NCBI RefSeq assembly: GCF_001425045.1
Contig: NZ_LMDJ01000032.1
Coordinates: 388,525-452,524 of the forward strand
Reading direction: 5' to 3'
DNA: 64,000 bases
From: Massilia sp. Root351
GTDB lineage: Bacteria > Pseudomonadota > Gammaproteobacteria > Burkholderiales > Burkholderiaceae_D
Shown: positions 52,843 to 60,175 of the stretch, one piece after another
Numbering within the stretch: the stretch's first letter is position 1
How the letters are laid out: each line of letters begins with the position of its first letter
Position numbers and translations under genes: made by a program
The notes under the pieces: model-generated
Database searches by the model: none
The model's input: only the letters and a program-made list of their open reading frames with translations
Told to the model about the DNA's origin: nothing

Positions 52843-53932
52843 GATGCGGCCTCCCGGCCGGCAGCGCGCGGCCCGGTATCTGGCGTGGCAGTCCGTGTTG
52901 CAGCCAGCCGGTCAGCTTCCACAGCAGCGCCGCGCCGATGGCGCCGACGTAGCCGTCCACCGCGTAGTGCCAGCCCAGGTGCACCGAGCCAATCATGATG
53001 AGCAGCGCGAACGCGGTCAGCGCCATGCCGGCAGCGCGGTTCAGGCGCCAGCCGGCCAGCGCCATCAGCACCGAGCTGGCCACGTGCATGCTGGGCATGG
53101 CCGAAATTGCCATGCCGGAGATGGCGCTGCCATTGCGGTAATCCTGCCACAGCATTTCCTGCACCCGCAGCGCCAGCAGCGGCACCTCGCGGTCGGCCAG
53201 ATGCAGGGCCTGCATCTGGGCGGCGTAGGGATTGGCGCCGTCCAGCACCAGGCCGTAGTAGCACGGCCCGGCCGAGGACATCAGCACCGCCAGCACGTTG
53301 CCCAGCAAGGCCCAGGTCAGTACAAAGCTGAACAGGAACTGCATGCGCAGGGCGGCGCGTTCGCTGCTGAACACCAGCCAGTAGGTCAGCGCGAACATGA
53401 TGAAGAACCACAGGTGGTAGGCCAGGTTCAGCGCGGCCGTCAGCAGCGGATGGCCGAACGCCGCCTGCAGCCAGACCCAGGGCGCGACGCCGCCGTGCAG
53501 CGCCAGGTCCAGTTCGGCCAGGCGGCGGTCCAGCGCGAATGGCTGTATCAGCGGCACGGCCGCTTTCAATTCGGTGAAGCTACCGGCAAACAGCGACAGC
53601 AGCAGCATGGCCGGCAGCGCGAACAGCACGCGCTCGCGGCTGAGGTAGCCGCGCAGCTGCTGGCCCAGGTGGCGCAGCAGCAGGCGGGGACGGATGAACA
53701 GCATGACGTACAGCGCATAGCCGGCCAGCGCGAACAGCGGGCCGACCAGCAGCGACGAGGCGTAGCCGGCCAGCAGCGTGCCGAGCCCGGCGCCGCTGTG
53801 GTAGCGGATACGGATGGCGGCGGCGGCCAGCGCGTGCACGGCGACCGCCAGGGCCAGCCAGCGGTGTGCGCGCAGTGCGGGGGCCAGTTCGCGCAGCAGC
53901 GTTGCCGGCGCCGATGTCGTCATGGATTTCAT
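52835..53932 (-). CDS. PAP2-superfamily membrane phosphatase/phosphotransferase
   Basis: The protein has 365 residues and about nine to ten membrane helices. The PAP2_3 (inositol phosphorylceramide synthase-like) active site is present: SAMPSMHVASSVLMAL holds the SxPSxH box and GSVHLGWHYAVDGYVGA holds the second His and Asp. Such enzymes remove or transfer phosphate groups on lipids at the outer face of the inner membrane. Its ATG overlaps by two bases the stop of the second Flp pilin, so it is translationally coupled to a pilin gene. A lipid substrate in the pilus context is inference. Confidence 0.87.
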   Translation of the reverse strand: MKSMTTSAPATLLRELAPALRAHRWLALAVAVHALAAAAIRIRYHSGAGLGTLLAGYASSLLVGPLFALAGYALYVMLFIRPRLLLRHLGQQLRGYLSRERVLFALPAMLLLSLFAGSFTELKAAVPLIQPFALDRRLAELDLALHGGVAPWVWLQAAFGHPLLTAALNLAYHLWFFIMFALTYWLVFSSERAALRMQFLFSFVLTWALLGNVLAVLMSSAGPCYYGLVLDGANPYAAQMQALHLADREVPLLALRVQEMLWQDYRNGSAISGMAISAMPSMHVASSVLMALAGWRLNRAAGMALTAFALLIMIGSVHLGWHYAVDGYVGAIGAALLWKLTGWLQHGLPRQIPGRALPAGRPHHG

Positions 53933-54105
53933 TGCAGGGCAAGGACGATCAAGTCCCTGGCGTAGATGTACATATTGCCGAGCGCGTCGCCGAAGGCGGT
54001 GGCGCCGACGATGACCACGCCTGCGATCAGGGAAGCCAGCAGTGCGTATTCGATCGCGGTAACGGCCGAGCGGTCGTTGAGAAAGCGGCAGAGGCGGCGT
54101 TTCAT
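53929..54105 (-). CDS. Flp-family pilin with Ala at the cut site
   Basis: This 58-residue gene encodes a Flp/Fap pilin: a basic leader MKRRLCRFLN, then SAVTAIEYALLASLIAGVVI. The peptidase site would be A14-V15, with Ala instead of the usual Gly before the cut, and Glu at mature position 5. The mature helix is followed by an unusual hydrophobic C-terminus (MYIYARDLIVLALQ). It is a divergent second pilin beside the standard one. Confidence 0.9.
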   Translation of the reverse strand: MKRRLCRFLNDRSAVTAIEYALLASLIAGVVIVGATAFGDALGNMYIYARDLIVLALQ

Positions 54106-54195
54106 GGTGCCCTCGCTGTGTCTGGTGTGGGGAGTGCGGTGGCGGAGGCCGGGCCGAAACGGGGGCTCACCCCGTCCCGGAACCGCCGTCTTGGT

Positions 54196-54375
54196 TTAGG
54201 CCGCTGGCGTGACGCCGCTGATTTTGGTGCTGATGTTGGTAAACATCGTGTTCAGCTTGGTCCCCACGGCAGTGACGCCGACGATGATGGCTACTGCGAT
54301 CAGCGCAGCGATCAGGCCGTATTCGATTGCGGTGACACCGTCTTCCTGCTGCCAGAATTTTTGAATTGCTTGCAT
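54196..54375 (-). CDS. flp: Major Flp pilin
   Basis: This 59-residue protein is a textbook Flp pilin: leader MQAIQKFWQQEDG, cut between G13 and V14, mature part VTAIEYGLIAALIAVAII with Glu at +5 and Tyr at +6. AAGGAG lies before the start at 54375. It is probably the main fibre subunit. Confidence 0.96.
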   Translation of the reverse strand: MQAIQKFWQQEDGVTAIEYGLIAALIAVAIIVGVTAVGTKLNTMFTNISTKISGVTPAA

Positions 54376-54441
54376 GATGATTCTCCTTTGGTTAAAGAAA
54401 TGCACCCCGATGTGTAGCCTCTGCAACCGCGGTGCGGCGGT

Positions 54442-54588
54442 TCAGATTCCCTTGCCCAGCGCCAGCAGCAAGATGATGCAAACCACGCTCACCAGTGCCG
54501 CCAGCAGTACCGCTTCGTAAAAGGTGGCGCCCTGTTCGCTGCCCAGGAAACCCCGTGTGGAGACCGGCCTACTGTCTGCTGCTTGCAT
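54442..54588 (-). CDS. Third, divergent Flp-type small pilin
   Basis: This 48-residue gene, first in the run, has a leader ending FLGSEQG and then ATFYEAVLLAALVSVVCI: Gly at -1 and Glu at mature position 5 keep the prepilin rule, but the V-T-A-I-E-Y core is replaced. A good GAGGAGA lies before the start at 54588. The mature protein would be only 28 residues, barely more than one membrane helix. It may be a minor tip or initiation pilin. Confidence 0.75.
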   Translation of the reverse strand: MQAADSRPVSTRGFLGSEQGATFYEAVLLAALVSVVCIILLLALGKGI

Positions 54589-54630
54589 GCTGTTCTCCTC
54601 GCGGGGCCGTGCTTGGATTAGCGCTGCCAT

Positions 54631-54654
54631 GGAAACAATATATTCCTGGGGGAA
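54631..54654 (-). promoter_or_regulatory. Candidate control region of the Tad operon
   Basis: About 50 bases before the first pilin gene a minus-strand TATATT (54637-54642) lies inside GGAA-N8-TTCC (54631-54646), which shares an arm with TTCC-TGGG-GGAA (54643-54654). No good -35 is seen, so activation by the adjacent regulator is possible. Weak evidence. Confidence 0.3.
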
Positions 54655-54853
54655 TTGAGCTACATCAGATGAATGTCCTTTTTTCGTCCATGACACACAC
54701 CCTATTTCCATTTCCAACAGGCAGGACATTTGTCATGGAAGCACGTAATGGCGCGGCTTGCAGGGAGGTAGTCGCAGAATGACAACACGCGAAAAGCATG
54801 ATCGGAGCGTGACAAAGTGTGAGAATTTGGCGAAAAACAACAGTCGCGCAGCG

Positions 54854-55561
54854 TCAGCCGTCGTGGCGGCCGTTTTGCGGGGTGGTGAGGAAGATGTAGA
54901 GGTCCAGCCGGTTGGTCACGCCCAGCTTGTGATAGATGGCGGTCAGGTGGTTGCGCAGCGTGTGTTCCGAGATGTACAGCTGCTCGGCCAGCGCCTTGTT
55001 GACGGCGCCGCCGCCGTCGGCCAGCAGCTGGCAGATCTTGCGTTCCTTGAGGGTCAGGCTGGCCAGGCGGTCGGCCTGCGGCGGCGCGCTGTGGGCCGGT
55101 TTGCGCATTTCCTCGAAGATGCGGCCCAGCATGCCGTGTTCCAGCCACAGCTCGCCTTCATGCACTTTGCGGATGGCTTTCAGCATGATTTCCGGCGCCG
55201 CTTCCTTGCCGACCACGCCGCGCGCGCCGCGCAGCACTGCCTGGTCGAGCTGATCGCGGTCGCGGGTGCCGCTCAGCACCAGCACCCGCGTGCCCGGCGC
55301 GGCCGCCAGGGTCGGCAGGATCTCCAGCGAGCTCTTGCCGTTCAGGTCCAGGTCCAGCACCACCACGTCCGGTGCCAGCTGCGCCGTCAGCGCCAGCGCG
55401 CCGGCGATGTCGGAGGCCGCGCCCACCACTTCCATGCCGTCGGCCTCGCTGCCCACCAGGCGGTCCAGGCCCCACAGGATGGTCTTGTGGTCGTCCACCA
55501 GCAGCACGCGGATGCGCGCCGATGGCGGGGCGGGATTGGCGGGCGTGGCGGGTGTGCTCAT
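54854..55561 (-). CDS. LuxR-family response regulator of the Tad locus
   Basis: The protein has 235 residues. The receiver domain has DD at 23-24, phosphoacceptor D70 (VVVLDLDLNG), the Ser switch (VLVLSGTRD) and the Lys in VVGKEAA. The LuxR-type DNA-binding domain begins LTLKERKICQLLADGG and contains NKALAEQLYISEHTLRNHLT. It follows the histidine kinase gene by seven bases and precedes the pilin genes, so it is the likely regulator of Flp expression. Confidence 0.92.
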   Translation of the reverse strand: MSTPATPANPAPPSARIRVLLVDDHKTILWGLDRLVGSEADGMEVVGAASDIAGALALTAQLAPDVVVLDLDLNGKSSLEILPTLAAAPGTRVLVLSGTRDRDQLDQAVLRGARGVVGKEAAPEIMLKAIRKVHEGELWLEHGMLGRIFEEMRKPAHSAPPQADRLASLTLKERKICQLLADGGGAVNKALAEQLYISEHTLRNHLTAIYHKLGVTNRLDLYIFLTTPQNGRHDG

Positions 55562-55568
55562 CGGCGCT

Positions 55569-57218
55569 TCAGACAGGAATGACGACTTCGATCGCCGTGC
55601 GGCGGCCGGCGCTGGCCTGCACGCGGGTGCTGCCGCCCAGCGCGAAGGCGCGCTCGGCGATCGATTGCGGCAGGAAATCGGCCTGCGTCAGGCTGCGGCA
55701 GTCGTTCTCGATGCGCACCCGCAGTTCGCCCTTGTCGCAGGCCAGCGTCACGGCGCCGGTGCGCGCCTCGGTGTGCTTGCGGATATTGCTCATGCCCTCG
55801 TTGACGATCTGGAACACCTCGGCGGCCAGGCGGTCGTTGACGGCCAGCTGGCCGGTGCTGTCGACCGTGATGTCGATGCCGTAGAACTGCTTGACCTGGC
55901 TGGCCTGGCGCCGCAGCGCCACCAGCAGCTCCGGCTCGCGCGGCGCCTCGCCGCTGCGGAAGGTTTGCGCAAAGCGGCGCAGGTCGACGATCACCTGGCC
56001 CATCATGTCCAGCAGCCCGTCCAGGTCGGGCAGCAGCGGGTTGTCCGGCGCGGCCCGCTTGCGCATGGCGCTCACGCCGTGGCGCAAGCCGATATAGGGC
56101 TGGATGGTGCTGTCGTGGATGTCGCGCGCGATACGCTCGCGCTCGCGCAACACCGCTTCCGAGGCCATGCGGTCGAGCAGGGCGATGTTTTCGATGATGG
56201 GGAAGGCCTGGCCGGCGATCTGCAGCAGGAACAGCGCGTCCTGTTGGCTGTGGTCGCGCCGGGACGCCACGATCAGCCAGCCTTCGCCCTGGCGCAGCGG
56301 CACCTGCACGGCGATCAGGGAAATGGCGTCCATCAGTTCGGCCAGGCGGCCCGCCGGCGCCGGATCGACCCGGCTCCAGCTGTGGGTGTCGCGCTGGCAT
56401 TCGTGCGCCTCGTGGCCGCGCCGCAGCCAGCGCCACAGCGGCCGCTGGTACAGCAACACCTGGCCGCTGCGCACGCACAGCAGCGGTTCGGCCGCCTCGG
56501 CGCTCAGGCGCTTGTCGTGCAGCGCGTGGCCGGGCTGGCCGGTATTGGCGGTGCGCAGCATCCATTCCTTGGTGTCGGTGTCGCGCAGCAGCAGCAAACA
56601 GGTGCCGGCGCCGTAGAAACTCAGGGTCTTGTCCAGCACCGAGGCCACCGTGTGGTCGACCCCGAAGCGCGGGTTCGATTGCCGGCTCACCTCGTGCAGC
56701 AGTTCCAGGCGGCGCCGCTGCGACACCACCATGCCGCCCCAGTGCGAAATCATGTAGCCCAGCGCCAGCATGAAGGTGGCGCGCAGCAGCACCCGCGCCA
56801 GTTCGTCGCCGCTGGTGGTGAAGGCGGCCGTGCTGGCGAACAGCAGGGTGGAGGCGATGGTGATGCGGGCCCCGGCGGCCAGGCCGGAAGTGAAGGCCGC
56901 GCTCAGGATGGCGAAGAAGAAGAAGGGGTAGAAAAAGCTGCTCGAGCCGCCGGTGCTGAGCACGATCAGGTAAAACCACAGCACGTCCACCCAGGCCACG
57001 GCGCGCGCCCAGCGGCGCGCCCGGCTGTAGTCCAGCGCCAGGCTGTAGACCAGGAAGGCGGCGAACACCGGCGCGGCAAACGCGTTGGTGCGGCCCATGG
57101 CGTCCGGATCGATATACAGGGTCAGCAGGCAGGACGCCGAGAGCAGCGAACGCATGCGGTTGACCATCACCGCGTCCGCCGGGTCTTGCCACGCTTGGAT
57201 TGCGCTGTGTTCGCTCAC
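55569..57218 (-). CDS. Membrane GAF histidine kinase (NarL-partner type)
   Basis: The protein has 549 residues: about six membrane helices within residues 20-165, a GAF-like domain at about 180-345, then a HisKA_3 domain with phosphorylated H368 (RERERIARDIHDSTIQ) and an ATPase domain with N box NEGMSNIRKH near residue 475. The G boxes are weak, as is common in this subfamily. It forms a pair with the downstream response regulator. The signal is unknown; the many-helix sensor suggests a membrane or lipid cue, which is inference. Confidence 0.9.
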   Translation of the reverse strand: MSEHSAIQAWQDPADAVMVNRMRSLLSASCLLTLYIDPDAMGRTNAFAAPVFAAFLVYSLALDYSRARRWARAVAWVDVLWFYLIVLSTGGSSSFFYPFFFFAILSAAFTSGLAAGARITIASTLLFASTAAFTTSGDELARVLLRATFMLALGYMISHWGGMVVSQRRRLELLHEVSRQSNPRFGVDHTVASVLDKTLSFYGAGTCLLLLRDTDTKEWMLRTANTGQPGHALHDKRLSAEAAEPLLCVRSGQVLLYQRPLWRWLRRGHEAHECQRDTHSWSRVDPAPAGRLAELMDAISLIAVQVPLRQGEGWLIVASRRDHSQQDALFLLQIAGQAFPIIENIALLDRMASEAVLRERERIARDIHDSTIQPYIGLRHGVSAMRKRAAPDNPLLPDLDGLLDMMGQVIVDLRRFAQTFRSGEAPREPELLVALRRQASQVKQFYGIDITVDSTGQLAVNDRLAAEVFQIVNEGMSNIRKHTEARTGAVTLACDKGELRVRIENDCRSLTQADFLPQSIAERAFALGGSTRVQASAGRRTAIEVVIPV

Positions 57219-57304
57219 TGTTTTCTCCGCCGCAGTGCAACATGGACTAGTCTAACGGGGCGGTTGACGCTTGTCTACGCGAAAGTATTAATTTTGCAAC
57301 TACG

Positions 57305-58198
57305 CTACAACGTGACTTCCAGGCCCTCGTAGGCCAGCACCACCTGCAGGCCTTCCGGCAGCGGCGCGCGGCGCGCCAGCACTTCGGCGAATACGGCCTC
57401 CAGTTCGTCGTCGCTGCGGGTCGGTTCGTGGTGGGTGCAGTACAGCTGTTTGGCGCCGGCCTTGATGGCCATGTCGAAGGCCGAATCGAAGGTGCCGTGG
57501 CCCCAGCCGCGCTTGGCCGGGTATTCTTCGCGGGTGTAGGAGCAGTCCACGATCAGCGCGGTCACGCCGCGCACCTTGTCCTCGAGGGCGCCGATGCGCT
57601 CCTCGATGTACTGCTGGTAGGCCGCGTGTTCCGGGTGCTGCTCCGGGTAGATGTTGTAGTGCGGTTCGTGGTCGCCGGTGAAAAACACCGATTTGCCGTT
57701 GCAGTCGATGCGGTAGCCCAGGTCGATCACCGGGTGGTTCATGACCACGTTCGATACCACCGCGTCGCCCACCTCGATGGCTTCGCCCACCGCCAGCGTG
57801 CGGTACTCGATGGTGGCGTCCATCTGCGTTTCGCTGACCGGGAAATAGCTGTTTTGCAGCTGCACGCCCATCACGTGCTCGATGCCGTTGCCGGTGTCCG
57901 GGTCGGTGGTGCCGTGCAGGCGCACCCGGCTGCCCTTGATGAACAGCGGGGTGAAGAAGGGCAGGCCGTGGATGTGGTCCCAGTGGCTGTGGGTGATGAA
58001 GATGTTGGCCTGCACCGGGGTTTTCTTTTGGGAGATCAGCGATTGCGCCAACGCGAACAGGCCGGTGCCGCCGTCGATGATGATCAGCGTATCGTCGTCG
58101 CTGCGCACCTCGATGCAGGTGGTGTTGCCGCCATAGCGCGTGGTGCGCGGACCCGGGGACGGGATCGAACCGCGCACCCCCCAAAATTTGAATTTCAT
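57305..58198 (-). CDS. Metallo-beta-lactamase-fold hydrolase (RNase Z / PhnP-like)
   Basis: The protein has 297 residues and begins MKFKFWGVRGSIPSPGP with RYGGNTTC, a subgroup of metallo-beta-lactamase-fold hydrolases. The metal site is THSHWDHIHG, then VVMNHP, FFTGDHEPHY and a late YCTHHEP. Members include cyclic phosphodiesterases and nucleases. Divergent from the HD-GYP and cyclase genes, it may cut a cyclic nucleotide, but the sequence alone does not show this. The start at 58198 is the conserved MKFKFWG; the frame is open 13 codons further. Confidence 0.88.
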   Translation of the reverse strand: MKFKFWGVRGSIPSPGPRTTRYGGNTTCIEVRSDDDTLIIIDGGTGLFALAQSLISQKKTPVQANIFITHSHWDHIHGLPFFTPLFIKGSRVRLHGTTDPDTGNGIEHVMGVQLQNSYFPVSETQMDATIEYRTLAVGEAIEVGDAVVSNVVMNHPVIDLGYRIDCNGKSVFFTGDHEPHYNIYPEQHPEHAAYQQYIEERIGALEDKVRGVTALIVDCSYTREEYPAKRGWGHGTFDSAFDMAIKAGAKQLYCTHHEPTRSDDELEAVFAEVLARRAPLPEGLQVVLAYEGLEVTL

Positions 58199-58483
58199 GC
58201 TCTCTACCCTTAACTCGGCCCGCTTATGTGCTGTCACTGCCGCCCTTCTGTTGACTGTTCTGCATGAACCATGATCGAACAGGCAAGTGGCGATCCCGCT
58301 TGGATGATAGCCTTTTTTTCATCAATTCTGGGCCAAAAGTTGCGAATTTGAGCGAGCTGGGCGGTGCAGTGTCGTCAACTGAAACACGGCGCGCCGTTTG
58401 CGCGATTTCCAATGTACAGCGGCTTGCGCTGCGGCTACACTTCCACTACACGCCTGTGCTTCGAAAAGATTATAAAAAACACC

Positions 58484-60151
58484 ATGCAAGAGCTGAACCA
58501 CATACAAATCGCGCAAAGGCTGGACCAGCTGACCGAACTGAGCGTGGCCCTCGGGGCCAGCCATGAAACCGACGAGCTGCTGGAGCGCATCCTGATGGTG
58601 GCCAAGGCCCTGACGCATGCCGACGGCGGCACGCTGTACCGCCCCAGCGCCGACGGCGCCAGCCTGTGTTTCCACATCTCGGTCAACGACACGCTGGGCA
58701 TCCGCCAGGGCGGGGCGCGCGGCGACCGGATCGACATCCCGGCCGTGCCGCTGTTCGATGAGCTGGGCGACAAGAACCTGTCGTCGGTGGCCGCCTATTC
58801 GGCCAATTTCCGGCTCTCGGTCAACATCGAAGACGTGTACCAGGCCGACGTGTTCAACTTCTCCGGCATGCGCTCGTTCGACCAGCAGCGCGGCTACCAT
58901 TCGAAGTCCTTCCTGACCGTGCCGATGACCGACCACGAGGGCGAACTGGTGGGCGTGCTGCAGCTGGTCAACGCGAAGGACCCGGCCAGCGGCGAGATCC
59001 GCGCCTTCTCGCCGACCGACCAGCGCTTCATCGAGGCGCTGGCGGCCCAGGCGGCGGTGGCGCTGACCAACCAGCGCCTGATCCAGCAGCTGGAAGACCT
59101 GCTGGAAGCGCTGGTCAACCTGATCAACATCGGCATCGACGAAAAATCGCCCTATACCGGCCGCCATTGCCAGTTCGTGCCCGAGCTGACCATGATGCTG
59201 GCCGAGGCGGTGCACAACACCGATACCGGCCCGCTGGCCGAGTTCCGCATGGACGACGGCGACCGCAAGGAGCTGTGGCTGGCAGGCCTGCTGCACGACT
59301 GCGGCAAGATCACCACCCCGGTGCACGTGGTGGACAAGGGCACCAAGCTGGAAACCATTTTCGACCGCATCCACATGGTCGGCACCCGCTTCGAGGTGCT
59401 GATGCGCGATGCGGAAATCCGCGCCCTGAAGGCCAAGCTGGCCGGCGGCAGCGCCGCCGATCACGCCGCCATCGACGCCGCGCTGGCCACGGAACTGGCG
59501 CAGCTGGAACAGGACCGCCAGTTCCTGCGCCAGGCCAATGTGGGCGGCGAGGGCATGAAGCCGGAAGACCAGCAGCGCGTGCTGCAGATCGCCGGCTACC
59601 GCTGGACCGGTCCGCGGGTGTACAAGAAGGAGCCCGGCGCCGAGGAGCCGCCGTTCCTGCGCGAGGAACAGCACTTCCTGACCGCCGAGGAGGTGGAGAA
59701 CCTGAACATCCGCTTCGGCACCCTGACCGAGCCGGAGCGCAAGGAAATCAACAACCATATCGCCGTCACCATCCGCATGCTCGAATCGCTGCCGTGGCCC
59801 AAGCACTTGCAGAACGTGCCGGAATACGCCGGCGGCCACCACGAGCGCATGGACGGCAAGGGCTATCCGCGCGGCCTGACCAAGGACCAGATGTCGGTGC
59901 AGGCCCGCATCATGGCCATTGCCGACATCTTCGAGGCGCTCACCGCGCGCGACCGGCCCTACAAGAAGGGCAAGCCGCTGTCGGAGTCGCTGCGCATCCT
60001 GGGCAATTTCAGCCTGAACGGCCATATCGATCCGGACCTGTTCGACATCTTCATCCGCTCCAAGGTCTACCTGGAGTTCGCGCACAAGAATGTGGACGCG
60101 CGCCAGCTGGACCAGGTGGACGAGTCGAAGATTCCCGGCTACGTTCCCTGA
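58484..60151 (+). CDS. GAF and HD-GYP domain protein with large insertion
   Basis: The protein has 555 residues. A GAF domain (about 10-185) leads to an HD-GYP phosphohydrolase: HD in WLAGLLHDCGKITTP near residue 270 and the GYP part GGHHERMDGKGYPRGLTKDQ near residue 460. About 190 residues separate HD and GYP, against about 60 in typical members; the insert contains a charged helical segment (RALKAKLAGG, LEQDRQFLRQ) and a Pro/Glu loop. HD-GYP enzymes hydrolyse cyclic di-GMP, or in some cases other cyclic dinucleotides. The start MQELNHIQIA fits; the upstream frame is non-coding in character. The cyclase gene follows after 24 bases. Confidence 0.9.
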   Translation: MQELNHIQIAQRLDQLTELSVALGASHETDELLERILMVAKALTHADGGTLYRPSADGASLCFHISVNDTLGIRQGGARGDRIDIPAVPLFDELGDKNLSSVAAYSANFRLSVNIEDVYQADVFNFSGMRSFDQQRGYHSKSFLTVPMTDHEGELVGVLQLVNAKDPASGEIRAFSPTDQRFIEALAAQAAVALTNQRLIQQLEDLLEALVNLINIGIDEKSPYTGRHCQFVPELTMMLAEAVHNTDTGPLAEFRMDDGDRKELWLAGLLHDCGKITTPVHVVDKGTKLETIFDRIHMVGTRFEVLMRDAEIRALKAKLAGGSAADHAAIDAALATELAQLEQDRQFLRQANVGGEGMKPEDQQRVLQIAGYRWTGPRVYKKEPGAEEPPFLREEQHFLTAEEVENLNIRFGTLTEPERKEINNHIAVTIRMLESLPWPKHLQNVPEYAGGHHERMDGKGYPRGLTKDQMSVQARIMAIADIFEALTARDRPYKKGKPLSESLRILGNFSLNGHIDPDLFDIFIRSKVYLEFAHKNVDARQLDQVDESKIPGYVP

Positions 60152-60175
60152 CGTGGCCCCGTCCATGGTGTCCCG

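Noticed and set aside
51449..53965. An 838-codon plus-strand frame over the peptidase, PAP2 and methyltransferase genes
   Set aside because: Antisense of genes with intact catalytic motifs; composition is Gln/His/Arg-rich noise.
54601..54853. Sigma-54 promoter for the Tad operon
   Set aside because: No GG-N10-GC pair at the right spacing was found on the minus strand.
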